Origin: JADJPO01 sp963828555 | GTDB taxonomy: Bacteria > Actinomycetota > Actinomycetes > Actinomycetales > Kineosporiaceae | DNA: 64,000 bases | Direction of reading: 5' to 3' | Assembly: GCA_963828555.1 (NCBI GenBank) | Contig: CAWHEL010000002.1 | Location: 1,736,001 to 1,800,000 of the forward strand | In this document: positions 44,454 through 52,882 of the stretch, in pieces | Layout of the letters: each line of letters opens with the position of its first letter | Position numbering within the stretch: the first letter of the stretch is position 1 | Translations under genes and position numbers: made by a program | The notes under the pieces: model-generated | The model's database searches: none | What the model saw: the letters and a program-made list of their open reading frames with translations, nothing else | Told to the model about the DNA's origin: nothing

Positions 44454-45107
44454 ATGAGGTCACGAAACATACTCGGCACGAGGACATTCACCATCGGGAC
44501 GGCGTTCCTCGGCCTCGCCTTGCTCCGTCGCCGGGCGTTGCGGTGGGGCTCGACGGACCACGAGATCGAGCAACGGCTGCCCGGTGACGAGCTGATGCCC
44601 ATCGCGAACCTGCAGTCCACCCGCGCGATCACCATCCGTGCCGCAACTGAGCAGGTGTGGCCCTGGGTCGCCCAACTCGGTCAGGGCCGCGGGGGCTTCT
44701 ACAGCTATGACGCCCTGGAGAACCTGTTCGGATGTGACATCCACAGCGCCGACGCCGTCGTGCCGCAGTGGCAGCAGATCGACGTGGGCGATGAGGTCCG
44801 GCTCGCCCCGGAGCTCCCGTTGACCGTGGCCCGGGTCGATCACGGTGACGCCCTGGTGCTGCGCGGTGGGGTTCCGGTGGGAGCGGGTGCGCCGCCGTAC
44901 GACTTCACCTGGGCGTTCGTCCTGCGTGAGGCCGACGACGGCACCACCCGGCTCGTGGTTCGTGAACGCTACGGATACACCCGTTGGTGGTCCGGGGCGA
45001 TCGTGCAGCCCACTCAGCTGGTCAGTTCTCTGATGAGCCGGCGGATGCTGCGCGGCATCGCCCAGCGCGCCGAGAGCTCCGCGCCTTCCCTCCTGCCGCG
45101 GGAGTGA
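44454..45107 (+). CDS. SRPBCC-fold protein with N-terminal membrane anchor
   Basis: 217 residues from the ATG at 44454, after GGGGAGG. A short hydrophobic N-terminal stretch (FTIGTAFLGLALL) is followed by the helix-grip fold (ITIRAATEQVWPWVAQLGQGRGGFYSYDALENL; YDFTWAFVLREADDGTTRLVVRERY). The family binds hydrophobic ligands (polyketide cyclase, START-like); substrate unknown. It is divergent from the dehydrogenase pair, with 119 bp between. Confidence 0.85.
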   Translation: MRSRNILGTRTFTIGTAFLGLALLRRRALRWGSTDHEIEQRLPGDELMPIANLQSTRAITIRAATEQVWPWVAQLGQGRGGFYSYDALENLFGCDIHSADAVVPQWQQIDVGDEVRLAPELPLTVARVDHGDALVLRGGVPVGAGAPPYDFTWAFVLREADDGTTRLVVRERYGYTRWWSGAIVQPTQLVSSLMSRRMLRGIAQRAESSAPSLLPRE

Positions 45108-45133
45108 CCAGAAGTTCCTTGACAGGCCCTGCA

Positions 45134-45166
45134 CGAGGCTCGAATGATTGTCTCATTCGAGCCTCG
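45134..45166. terminator. strong hairpin, perfect 14-bp stem
   Basis: CGAGGCTCGAATGA and its exact complement are separated by TTGTC, 27 bp after the SRPBCC stop. No T-run follows. It is a plausible intrinsic terminator of actinobacterial type, or an operator for the SDR gene that begins at 45198. Confidence 0.6.
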
Positions 45167-45169
45167 CTC

Positions 45170-45181
45170 GCTCATATGAGC
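45170..45181. promoter_or_regulatory. 12-bp perfect palindrome before the SDR gene
   Basis: GCTCATATGAGC, 16 bp before the ATG at 45198 and just after the long hairpin. It fits a repressor half-site pair. Confidence 0.4.
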
Positions 45182-45197
45182 AGAATCGAGAACGGTG

Positions 45198-45989
45198 ATG
45201 GCACAGAACTCTCCGCGCCGATCGGCCCTGGTCACCGGTGCAGCCCGCGGGATCGGGCGGGCGATCGCTCTGCGGCTCGCGGACGACGGGCTCGACGTGA
45301 GCGTGGCCGACCTTCCCTCGGCCGCCGCCGACCTGCAGCGGGTCATCGGCGAGATCAGCGCCCGCGCGGCCGGATCCATCGCGCTGTCGCTCGACGTCAG
45401 TGACGCGGCAGCGGTCGATGCGGCCGTCGCCGAGCATGTGCGGCGGTTCGGCGGCCTCGACGTGATGGTCGCCAACGCAGGGATCGCCATCACCGCGCCC
45501 CTGGTCGAGACCACGGCGGAGGCCTGGCAGCGCACACAGCAGGTCAATGTCGGCGGGGTGTTCCACTGCTACCAGGCGGCGGCCCGCCAGATGATCGCCC
45601 AGGGCCGCGGCGGCCGATTGATCGGGGCCGCATCGGTGGCGGCGCATCGCGGCGGGAAGTGGCAGAGCGCCTACTCCGCGTCCAAGTTCGCCGTCCGCGG
45701 CCTGAGCCAGTCCGCGGCCCAGGAGCTTGCCGAGCACGGCATCACAGTGAACGTGTACAGCCCCGGCGTGGTGCACACCCCGATGTGGGAGGCGATCGAC
45801 GAGGCGATGACCCAGCGCCTGGGCACCCCGCCGGGGTCGGAGATGGCCGGCATGGTCTCGGTGATCCCGATGGGCCGGCTCGAGACACCCGACGACGTCG
45901 CCGGGGTGGTCTCCTTCCTCGCCTCGCCGGACGCCGGGTACGTCACCGGGCAGTCGATCGTCGTGGACGGCGGGATGTGGTTCTCCTGA
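45198..45989 (+). CDS. short-chain dehydrogenase (2,3-butanediol/acetoin-reductase-like)
   Basis: A 263-residue classical SDR: cofactor motif LVTGAARGIGRAIAL, NAGI at NAG, catalytic SAYSASKFAVRG (YxxxK), and VTGQSIVVDGGMWFS at the end. The ATG at 45198 is preferred over the adjacent in-frame GTG at 45195. It oxidises a secondary alcohol, possibly a sugar alcohol, since a PfkB kinase gene follows within 10 bp. Two palindromes upstream suggest repressor control. Confidence 0.9.
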   Translation: MAQNSPRRSALVTGAARGIGRAIALRLADDGLDVSVADLPSAAADLQRVIGEISARAAGSIALSLDVSDAAAVDAAVAEHVRRFGGLDVMVANAGIAITAPLVETTAEAWQRTQQVNVGGVFHCYQAAARQMIAQGRGGRLIGAASVAAHRGGKWQSAYSASKFAVRGLSQSAAQELAEHGITVNVYSPGVVHTPMWEAIDEAMTQRLGTPPGSEMAGMVSVIPMGRLETPDDVAGVVSFLASPDAGYVTGQSIVVDGGMWFS

Positions 45990-45997
45990 CAGTCCCG

Positions 45998-46978
45998 GTG
46001 ACGCCGACGATCGTGGTCGCCGGGGACGCCCTGGTCGATCTCACCTCCACCCGAACGATCCGGGGAACCGTTGGCTACGAACCGCATCCGGGCGGGTCCT
46101 GCCTGAACGTGGCGATGGGCCTGGGCCGGCTCGGGGTAGCCACGTCACTGCTCGCCCGTATCTCCTCCGACAGGTTCGGACGTTTCCTCCGCGAGCACCT
46201 GGCGGAGTCCGGCGTGCTGCCGGACCACCTCATCCCGGCGGACGATCTGACCACGTTGGCGATCGCCGACATCCGCGGTGCCGACGCAGGGTACGCCTTC
46301 CACTCCGCGGAATGTGCCGATCGGGGGTTGCTGCCCGAGCACCTGACCAGCCTGCCGGACGGCGGCCGGTTACCGCCGGGGGCCGCTCTGCACCTGGGCT
46401 CGATCGCCCTGGTGCAGGAGCCGCAGGCGAGCACGCTCGACGGCCTGCTCCGGCGCGAGTCGGGGCGGCGCCTGGTGAGTCTCGACCCGAATGTGCGGGC
46501 CGGCCTGATCGCCGACCACGACAGCTATCTCGCGCGTCTGGAGGGCTGGGTGGGCCTCAGCGACGTGGTCAAGGCCAGTGTCGAGGACCTGGCCTGGCTA
46601 TACCCGGGCGAGGAGGAGGCAGCCGTGACCCAGCGCTGGCTGGGGGCCGGGGCCGCTCTGGTCGTGGTCACCGCCGGGGCCGAGGGCGCCCGGGCGGCGA
46701 CCGCCGCGGTCCGGGTGGCCGTTGGTGCCTCGCCGGTCGAGGTGGTGGACACGGTGGGCGCCGGCGACGCCTTCACGGCGATGATGCTGGCCCGGCTCAG
46801 CTGGGCCGGCCGGCTCGACCGAGCCGCAGTCGGCGCGCTGAGCGAGGCCGAACTGACCGAGCTGGTGCGCGCCGCTGTCTGGGCGGGGAGCGACACCTGC
46901 ACCCGGGCCGGCGCCCAGCCGCCCTATCTCACCGAGGTGCCTCACAGCCCTTCGGGGAGTGCGGGTTCCAGGCTCTGA
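45998..46978 (+). CDS. PfkB-family carbohydrate kinase
   Basis: About 326 residues: TIVVAGDALVDLTSTR at the start, GGSCLNVAMGLGRLGVATSLLARIS for substrate binding, LVSLDPNVRAG, and the ATP-site signature VDTVGAGDAFTAMML, whose Asp is the base. It phosphorylates a sugar such as fructose, ribose or 2-keto-sugars. The start may be the GTG at 45998 or an in-frame GTG at 45977 inside the SDR end. With the SDR it forms an oxidise-then-phosphorylate pair for a polyol. It overlaps the convergent GGDEF gene by 37 bp. Confidence 0.88.
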   Translation: MTPTIVVAGDALVDLTSTRTIRGTVGYEPHPGGSCLNVAMGLGRLGVATSLLARISSDRFGRFLREHLAESGVLPDHLIPADDLTTLAIADIRGADAGYAFHSAECADRGLLPEHLTSLPDGGRLPPGAALHLGSIALVQEPQASTLDGLLRRESGRRLVSLDPNVRAGLIADHDSYLARLEGWVGLSDVVKASVEDLAWLYPGEEEAAVTQRWLGAGAALVVVTAGAEGARAATAAVRVAVGASPVEVVDTVGAGDAFTAMMLARLSWAGRLDRAAVGALSEAELTELVRAAVWAGSDTCTRAGAQPPYLTEVPHSPSGSAGSRL

Positions 46979-49900
46979 TCGACCGGTTCGGGCTCGGCGC
47001 GGCGGGGTGCGGGGATGAGCGTGCTGCGGGCCTGCATGCGGGTGCGGGGCTCGGAGGCGTTGAAGGTCAACAGCTTCTCGCTGGCGATCCCGGACCCCCA
47101 GTCGAGCTCGGTGTACCGACCGTCGGCGATCGCGCGGTCGAGCACGGTCGACTCGAGCAGGCGGCCGGGGGAGTAGCGGCCGAAGCCGCTGTCCAAGTGA
47201 CCGTCGAAGACGCGGTAGCTGCGCCCGTCGGGCAGCGCGATCACATAGGCGGCGAGTGCGCCGTCGATCGTCATCGTCGCCACCTCGATCCGGCCGTCCG
47301 CGGCGCAGGCCTGGATCAGCCGCCGCCACAGGTGCAGACCCTCGAGGTCGTCGAGGTCGCTCGATCGGCCCGTGCTGTGGTCACGGTCCACGTGCACCCG
47401 CTCGATCTCGGGCAGCAGGGCCTGGATCTCGGAATCGTCCCGGGTGAAGTCGATCTGCACGTCCCGGCCGTCGGTCACCAGGCGGTTGCTCGCCTTGCGC
47501 AACTGGCGACGCATGTTGTCGCTGAGGACGTGGGGGGCCTCGCGGATGCGTTCGAAATCGACCCGGGGGATCGGGGGCAGCTGGCTGAGCTCGGCGCCGG
47601 GCAGTTGCTGCGCCAGCAGCCGGGCCACGCGGTCGGCCTCGGGCAGCTCGGGAAGATCGAGGACCCAGGGCACGTCGGGGGGCAGCAGGTCGACGATGCC
47701 GCGGGCCAGCAGCCGGGCGCCCCGATCGGAGCGGGTGGCCAGCCGGGTGCACTGCAGCGGTCCGCGGCCGATCGCGATCAGATGAGCGACGCCGTCCACG
47801 GTCTGCTGGGCGAGCAGGGCCGCCGCCTCGATCCGGTGCCCGCCCCGTTCGCGCACCATCACGGCGATCGGGTCCCACTCGCGGTGTACCGCGGTCCAGG
47901 GACGCAGCCAGGTCCAGGTGGACATCAACGGCTTGCCCAGGTCGGAGTGCAGCAGTTCGAGCTCGGCCGCCATGCCGTCGATGGCCTGCACCCCGGCGAC
48001 CACGTGGACGTCGAGTGCGGCGGTGCTGGCCTTGAACGTGCGGTGCGCCTCCCGGCTGGGGGCGAACAAGGCCTCGGCGCGCCGGGCCGGCAGCGGGATC
48101 GAGAACAGATAGCCCTGGCCGGCGGTGCACTGCATCGCCTGCAGCTCGGTGAACTGGCTCTCGTCCTCGATGCCCTCGGCCACCGTGTCGATCTTGAGTC
48201 GGTGCGCCAGATCGATCACCGCGGCCACCAGCGAGTGCGAGGTGGGCGAGATCGCCAGCTCCTGCACGAACGAGCGGTCGATCTTCAGCACGTCGACCGG
48301 GAAGTGACGCAGGTAGCTGAGCGCGGAGTAGCCGGTCCCGAAGTCGTCGATCGCGATCTTGATCTTGAGTGCCTTGAGCTGTTCCAGGGTCTGCATCGTC
48401 TGCGCAGTCTTGGCCAGCAGCATGCTCTCGGTGATCTCGAGGGTCAGCGAGCTGGGGTCCAGGCCGGACTGGGCCAGTGCGTCGGCGGTGTCCTCGACCA
48501 GGCCCGGGTCGTGCAGCTGCATCACCGAGAGGTTCACGCTGACGTTCTTCGGCGCCGAGCCCGGGTATCGCCGCTGCCAGCGCGCCACCTGATGGCAGGC
48601 CTGGAGCAGGACCCACCGGCCGATGGGCAGGATCAGCCCGGTCTGCTCGGCCAGCGGGATGAACTTGGCCGGTGTGATCAGGCCCCGGGTCGGGTGGTGC
48701 CAGCGCAGCAGTGCCTCGACCGAGATGATCCGCCGATCCGACAGGTCGACGATCGGCTGGTAGTAGACCTCGAACTCGCCGTTCTCCAGGGCGACCTGCA
48801 GGTCGGCCTTCAGCTCGAGCCGCTCGACGGCCTCGTGCCGCATCTCGGGTTCGAAGAACTCGAACCGGCCCTTGCCACTGGCCTTCGCGTGATACATCGC
48901 CGAGTCCGCGGCCCTGAGCAGCTCGTCGGAGTTGACGAACGCCTCGGCGTCCTCGACCGTAATCCCGACGCTGGCCGAGATCGTGATGTTGCGATCGGCC
49001 ACCGAGATCGGCACGGCGAGTGCGTCCTGCACCCGGCGGGCCGCGGCGACCGCGTCCTGCCGGTCGACCGCGCTCTCCACCAGGATGGCGAACTCGTCGC
49101 CGCTGAGCCGGGCGACCAAGTCCTCCTCGCGTACACAGGAACGCAGCCGCTGCCCCACGGTGGCCAGCAGTTGGTCACCCAGTTCGTGGCCCAGGCTGTC
49201 GTTGACGGTCTTGAAGTCGTCCAGGTCGATGAACAGGATCGCCACGATCCCGGTGCTCTGGCCGCCGCCGAACTCGTTGACCCGATGGGCGAACAGCACC
49301 CGGTTGCCCAGCCCGGTGAGGGAGTCGTGCATGGCGTCGTAGCGCGCCCGACGCTCGTTCCGCTGGATCACGCCGACCAGGCCGAGCAGTCGGGTGATCA
49401 CCAGCAGGAACAGGATGCTGGAACAGACGGTGGTCAGGATCTTGTCGACCGGCTCCCCCCAGATCAGGTCGATCATGGGAACCATCAAGGTGGTCGTGGT
49501 CAGGACCGCGATCCCCGAGCGGGTCATGCTCAGCCCCTGGTCGCGCTCCTGGGGCGGCTCGGCCATGTCCGGGTGCAGGGCGGCGGCGGCGAGCAGCACG
49601 TAGAAGCCGAGCCAGAAGACGTCCGCGACGCCGCCGGTCTCGAACACCCCGGCGGAGTTGAGGATCCCGTAGATCATGTCCGCGACGAGCAGGCTGCACA
49701 GCCCGGCCAGCAGCAGCACGAACGCCGGTCGACGCAGATGCACCAGGCCGATCAGCCGGGCGGCGACCGCGATCAGGGCGACGTCCATCACCGGGTAGCA
49801 GACCGAGATCACCCGGCCGGCCAGGTCGAGGGAGGGGTCGGTGAGGTAGCGGTCCATCACCAGGACGCCGAACACGGCGAAGGTGGCGGTCGCGACGATG

Positions 49901-50283
49901 GCCGCGTCCACCAGGCTGGACCAGTCCCGCCCCGGCGAGGTCTGGGCCACCAGGCGTAGCAGACCCATGATCACCAGGGGGTACATGCCCAGGTAGAAAA
50001 TGTCGGCGATCGAGGGGAAGGGCGCTTCCTCGTTGATCGATTCCAGGATGTAGTAGCAGATGTCGGCGGTGAGGAACGAGGCCTGTCCGGCGGCGATCAG
50101 CAGCCACGGGCGGCGGTCCGCCGGCCTGTTCCGGCGGATCCCGATCAGGACCGTCACCACCGCGGACAAGCCGATGCCGTTGTAGAGCACGAGGTGCGAC
50201 AAGTTGCTCGTCGGCACCAGGAAATAGGCAGCCGCCACCCCTACGGCGACCAGCACATAGGCGCCCCAAACCTGGACCTTCAC
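46942..50283 (-). CDS. membrane GGDEF-EAL protein with C-terminal GNAT/CelD-like acetyltransferase domain
   Basis: About 1113 residues from the GTG at 50283. Residues 1-310 hold eight to ten membrane helices (GAYVLVAVGVAAAYFLV to ILFLLVITRLLGLVGV). The GGDEF domain (about 315-475) has SGDEF in place of GGDEF. The EAL domain (about 490-735) has intact VEALLRW, NLS, DDFGTGYSALS and KIDRSFV. A further 350 residues include LRKASNRLVTDGRDVQIDF, ATMTIDGALAAYVIALPDGRSYRVFDGH and GRYSPGRLLESTVLDRAI, matching the BioF2/CelD (Acetyltransf_6) GNAT fold. This links c-di-GMP turnover to an acyl- or aminoacyl-transferase in one chain. The acceptor is unknown; envelope or exopolysaccharide is a guess from CelD. 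Confidence 0.88.
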   Translation of the reverse strand: MKVQVWGAYVLVAVGVAAAYFLVPTSNLSHLVLYNGIGLSAVVTVLIGIRRNRPADRRPWLLIAAGQASFLTADICYYILESINEEAPFPSIADIFYLGMYPLVIMGLLRLVAQTSPGRDWSSLVDAAIVATATFAVFGVLVMDRYLTDPSLDLAGRVISVCYPVMDVALIAVAARLIGLVHLRRPAFVLLLAGLCSLLVADMIYGILNSAGVFETGGVADVFWLGFYVLLAAAALHPDMAEPPQERDQGLSMTRSGIAVLTTTTLMVPMIDLIWGEPVDKILTTVCSSILFLLVITRLLGLVGVIQRNERRARYDAMHDSLTGLGNRVLFAHRVNEFGGGQSTGIVAILFIDLDDFKTVNDSLGHELGDQLLATVGQRLRSCVREEDLVARLSGDEFAILVESAVDRQDAVAAARRVQDALAVPISVADRNITISASVGITVEDAEAFVNSDELLRAADSAMYHAKASGKGRFEFFEPEMRHEAVERLELKADLQVALENGEFEVYYQPIVDLSDRRIISVEALLRWHHPTRGLITPAKFIPLAEQTGLILPIGRWVLLQACHQVARWQRRYPGSAPKNVSVNLSVMQLHDPGLVEDTADALAQSGLDPSSLTLEITESMLLAKTAQTMQTLEQLKALKIKIAIDDFGTGYSALSYLRHFPVDVLKIDRSFVQELAISPTSHSLVAAVIDLAHRLKIDTVAEGIEDESQFTELQAMQCTAGQGYLFSIPLPARRAEALFAPSREAHRTFKASTAALDVHVVAGVQAIDGMAAELELLHSDLGKPLMSTWTWLRPWTAVHREWDPIAVMVRERGGHRIEAAALLAQQTVDGVAHLIAIGRGPLQCTRLATRSDRGARLLARGIVDLLPPDVPWVLDLPELPEADRVARLLAQQLPGAELSQLPPIPRVDFERIREAPHVLSDNMRRQLRKASNRLVTDGRDVQIDFTRDDSEIQALLPEIERVHVDRDHSTGRSSDLDDLEGLHLWRRLIQACAADGRIEVATMTIDGALAAYVIALPDGRSYRVFDGHLDSGFGRYSPGRLLESTVLDRAIADGRYTELDWGSGIASEKLLTFNASEPRTRMQARSTLIPAPRRAEPEPVDQSLEPALPEGL

Positions 50284-50333
50284 CCTGGGGCTATCGGCGC
50301 CCCGGCGCCGGATGTTGAGCGCGCCCGGTGGAG

Positions 50334-50936
50334 TCAGTCGCTCAGGTGCAGACCCAGGTAGATGGCGCCGCCCTCGCGCTGCAGCTCGGCGAACCCCAAC
50401 CGGCGGTAGAAGCCCTGGGCCGCCTCGTTCGCCGAGCCGACGCACAGGTGCACCCCGGTGACCGCGCGCCCGCGCAGCCTGGCCAGCACCTCCTCGATCA
50501 GGGCCCGGCCCAGGCCCTGACCCTGCAGCCGGGGGAGCAGGTCGATGTGCAGATGGGCGGGGTAGCCGGTGGCGATCGTGGGCGGGGAGACAGGCGGTGC
50601 GTGCAGGAGGGCGATCAGGTCCTGGTCGGGGCCGTGGGATCCCTGCGGGTACTGCTCGCGCAGCCGGGGCAACCACTTCAGCTCGCGCCAGCGCTCGAAC
50701 GCGGTGGTGTCGGCGGTCGCCAGCACGTAGCCGCCGACCCCGTCGGAGTCGGCGACGACCAGGCAGAGGCCCGGATCGGCCGCTGGGTAGGGGCCGACGT
50801 AGGTGTGTCCGAGCAGGTCGGGGTTGGTGTGCAGGGCTGAGGCGTCCTGCCCGTTGGCGCCGGTGCCCAGGCAGACCGAGTACATCCCGGGGAGGTCGAA
50901 GAGTCCCGCATCGCGCAGCGTGGCCACCTGGGGCAC
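50334..50936 (-). CDS. GNAT-family N-acetyltransferase
   Basis: 200 residues from the GTG at 50936 (an ATG at 50996 would add 20 Arg/Gly-rich residues). The GNAT acetyl-CoA loop is LQGQGLGRALIEEVLARL, followed by VGSANEAAQGFYRRLGFAELQ. The N-terminal part (LCLVVADSDGVGGYVLATADT) forms the first strands. The arrangement resembles the acetyltransferase-like domain of bacterial O-GlcNAcase-related proteins. Substrate unknown. It is upstream of the GGDEF-EAL-GNAT gene on the same strand (50 bp), so they may be cotranscribed. Confidence 0.85.
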   Translation of the reverse strand: MPQVATLRDAGLFDLPGMYSVCLGTGANGQDASALHTNPDLLGHTYVGPYPAADPGLCLVVADSDGVGGYVLATADTTAFERWRELKWLPRLREQYPQGSHGPDQDLIALLHAPPVSPPTIATGYPAHLHIDLLPRLQGQGLGRALIEEVLARLRGRAVTGVHLCVGSANEAAQGFYRRLGFAELQREGGAIYLGLHLSD

Positions 50937-51251
50937 CCTACGCCGAGCGCGCCCACCAGCCCGGCCGCCGTGAAGTGGTCTCGTTGTCTGCCGCATCGTG
51001 ACGTGGGTCCGGCCTCGGTACCTGCTCTGTCGGTTCTGTGATAGCGGCCACGTGGTCTACTTCGGGCTTGTTGTGGAGGCCTGGTCGCGGTTCTACGTCA
51101 CCCTGATGCCGGCGCAGGGTCGAGACGGCTCTTGCGACCTCGGCCCCGGGAGGCCGGCTCTGCCGTCGAAGAGCAGCCCGCGGGGCGGTGCCCTGCAGCT
51201 CGGGAGGCGCCGGCGCCGGGCCGCCTATCGCAAGTGTGTACACGTCTGGGA
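50937..51251. other. intergenic region
   Basis: 315 bp between two leftward genes with no supported coding sequence, repeat or clear promoter box. Confidence 0.4.
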
Positions 51252-51827
51252 TCACGGGGGTGTCCGTCGACCACCCGGCCAGTGGCCGTCACGGGCGAGG
51301 CGGGTGATCAGGGCCGCGATGTTCCACGCGTCGTCGTCGCCGCGATGATGGCGTCCTTCGAGCGGCAGCCCTGCGTGCTGGAGCGCCTGAGCCATCCCCG
51401 CTGCGCGTCGGGGCAGTCCGTAGGCCTGGGCGTAGATCTGCTTGGCGTTCAGGTGGATCTCGCCGAAGGGGTAGGGCACGGCGTCCTGGTCGCACTGACG
51501 TAGGAACTGGTTGCGGTCATAGTCGCCCCAGCTCGCCCAGGGACGTGTCTGGGAGTGGAGGTCCGTGCGCAGTCGGGAACAGGCTTCGGCGAGAGTCGTT
51601 CCGGCGTCGACCATCTCCTGGGTGAGGCCGGTCAGCTCGGTGCAGAAAGAGCTGACCGTCGACCGCGCCGGGCGCACCAGGATGCTGCGCCGATGCACGC
51701 GCTCCAGAGAGCTCAGGTCGAGCACGCAGACGCCGACCTCGATGATCTCGTTCCTCACACCTGGCGGAGGAGCCCCCTGCCAACAGGTCGCCTCAAGATC
51801 GATCACGTTGAGCAGCACGAAGGACAT
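51252..51827 (-). CDS. DEDDh 3'-5' exonuclease (RNase T / epsilon-like)
   Basis: 191 residues from the ATG at 51827. The exonuclease I motif is VIDLEATCW (Asp and Glu). Motif II lies in ASWGDYDRNQFLRQC (Asp). Motif III HRGDDDAWNIAALI supplies His and Asp. The arrangement fits the KapD/ERI-1-like group that trims RNA or DNA 3' ends. It is divergent from the MerR gene. A shorter-than-ideal spacing between GGGAG and the ATG makes the start slightly uncertain. Confidence 0.88.
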   Translation of the reverse strand: MSFVLLNVIDLEATCWQGAPPPGVRNEIIEVGVCVLDLSSLERVHRRSILVRPARSTVSSFCTELTGLTQEMVDAGTTLAEACSRLRTDLHSQTRPWASWGDYDRNQFLRQCDQDAVPYPFGEIHLNAKQIYAQAYGLPRRAAGMAQALQHAGLPLEGRHHRGDDDAWNIAALITRLARDGHWPGGRRTPP

Positions 51828-51995
51828 GCTCCCAGGCCGGCCGGACGAGGCTGTCCGGCGTGCTGCGGTCGGAGTTGACCTGTACGCGGGGCAAGGTTCT
51901 ACGGTTCCCGACGTGAGCCGACTGCCTGCCAAGCCCGCGACCCGGCGAACGCCGTGACCGGGGTGATCGGGGTGTCCGAGGTGTCCGAGGCGACC

Positions 51996-52808
51996 ATGTC
52001 GGTCGGGGCGTTCGCCCGCCGGTGTGGCACCACGGCCCGCGCGGTGCGGCACTACGACCGGATCGGCCTGCTCATCCCTGCCCGGGTGGACCCCGACACG
52101 GGATACCGCGCGTATGCGGCGGGGCAGATCCCCGTCCTCCAGTTGATCGCCCGGCTGCGGGACCTCGACGTCCCGCTGGCGGATGTCGCCCGGTGCCTCA
52201 CCGGCGGCGGCCAGGAGCGGGTGACCGTGCTGGCCCGCCAGCGCACCCGGCTCGAGGCCCGGCTGACCCGTACCCGGGGTCAGATCCACCTGATCGACCA
52301 CCTGCTCACCGACGGTTGGGAGACCACGATGACCACGGACGACAGCGGCGAAGCCACGCCCGACCACCGCCGCCTCGGCGTCGATCTGTTCAACGGCACC
52401 TGGGAGCTGATGTCCCAGGAGAACCGGACGCCCGACGACGACGACCTGATGGTGCACATGGCGCACGCCTCCGCCTATCACTGGCGCCAGGCCGGGACGG
52501 CGGTCAACTGGGTGCGCAGCCACTGGCTCTGCTCGCGGGTCTACGCCGTGCTCCGTCGCGGCGAGCCGTCCCTGGTCCATGCTCAGCGAGTCCTCGACCT
52601 GTGCGCCGAGCACGGTATCGCCGACTGGGACCTCGCCTTCGGGCACGAGGCAGTGGCCCGCGCCCACGCCGTCTCGGGGGACGCCGAGGCGGCGCGCGCC
52701 GCGACCGAGGCGGCCCTCGCGGCCGCCGAGGCCATTGCCGACCCGGACGACCGGGCCCTGGTCCTGTCCGATCTGGAGTCCATCCCGGGACAGCCCCGGT
52801 TCTGGTGA
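51996..52808 (+). CDS. MerR-family regulator with a C-terminal unknown domain
   Basis: 270 residues from the ATG at 51996 (GTG at 51954 possible). The MerR HTH is SVGAFARRCGTTARAVRHYDRIGLLIPARVDPDTGYRAYAAGQ. The dimerisation helix ends near residue 110. The C-terminal 150 residues (RRLGVDLFNGTWELMSQENRTPDDDDLMVHMAHASAYHW and AVNWVRSHWLCSRVYAVLRRGEPSLVHAQRVLDLC) are helical and recall stand-alone actinobacterial hypotheticals. The helical repeats could sense a ligand or bind a partner. The target genes are unknown. Confidence 0.85.
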   Translation: MSVGAFARRCGTTARAVRHYDRIGLLIPARVDPDTGYRAYAAGQIPVLQLIARLRDLDVPLADVARCLTGGGQERVTVLARQRTRLEARLTRTRGQIHLIDHLLTDGWETTMTTDDSGEATPDHRRLGVDLFNGTWELMSQENRTPDDDDLMVHMAHASAYHWRQAGTAVNWVRSHWLCSRVYAVLRRGEPSLVHAQRVLDLCAEHGIADWDLAFGHEAVARAHAVSGDAEAARAATEAALAAAEAIADPDDRALVLSDLESIPGQPRFW

Positions 52809-52882
52809 GGCCGCGGAGGCAGCCGGCTGCGTTCACTCCGTTCGGGTGAGCTGAGTCCGCCGGGCTCAGCCATGCTGGGGTG

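Noticed and set aside
46312..49959. A 1215-codon open frame on the plus strand opposite the GGDEF-EAL-GNAT gene
   Set aside because: It is antisense to a gene with clear domains. Its composition (many H, Q, G, D, V repeats) mirrors GC-rich codon shadows, and no domain is visible.
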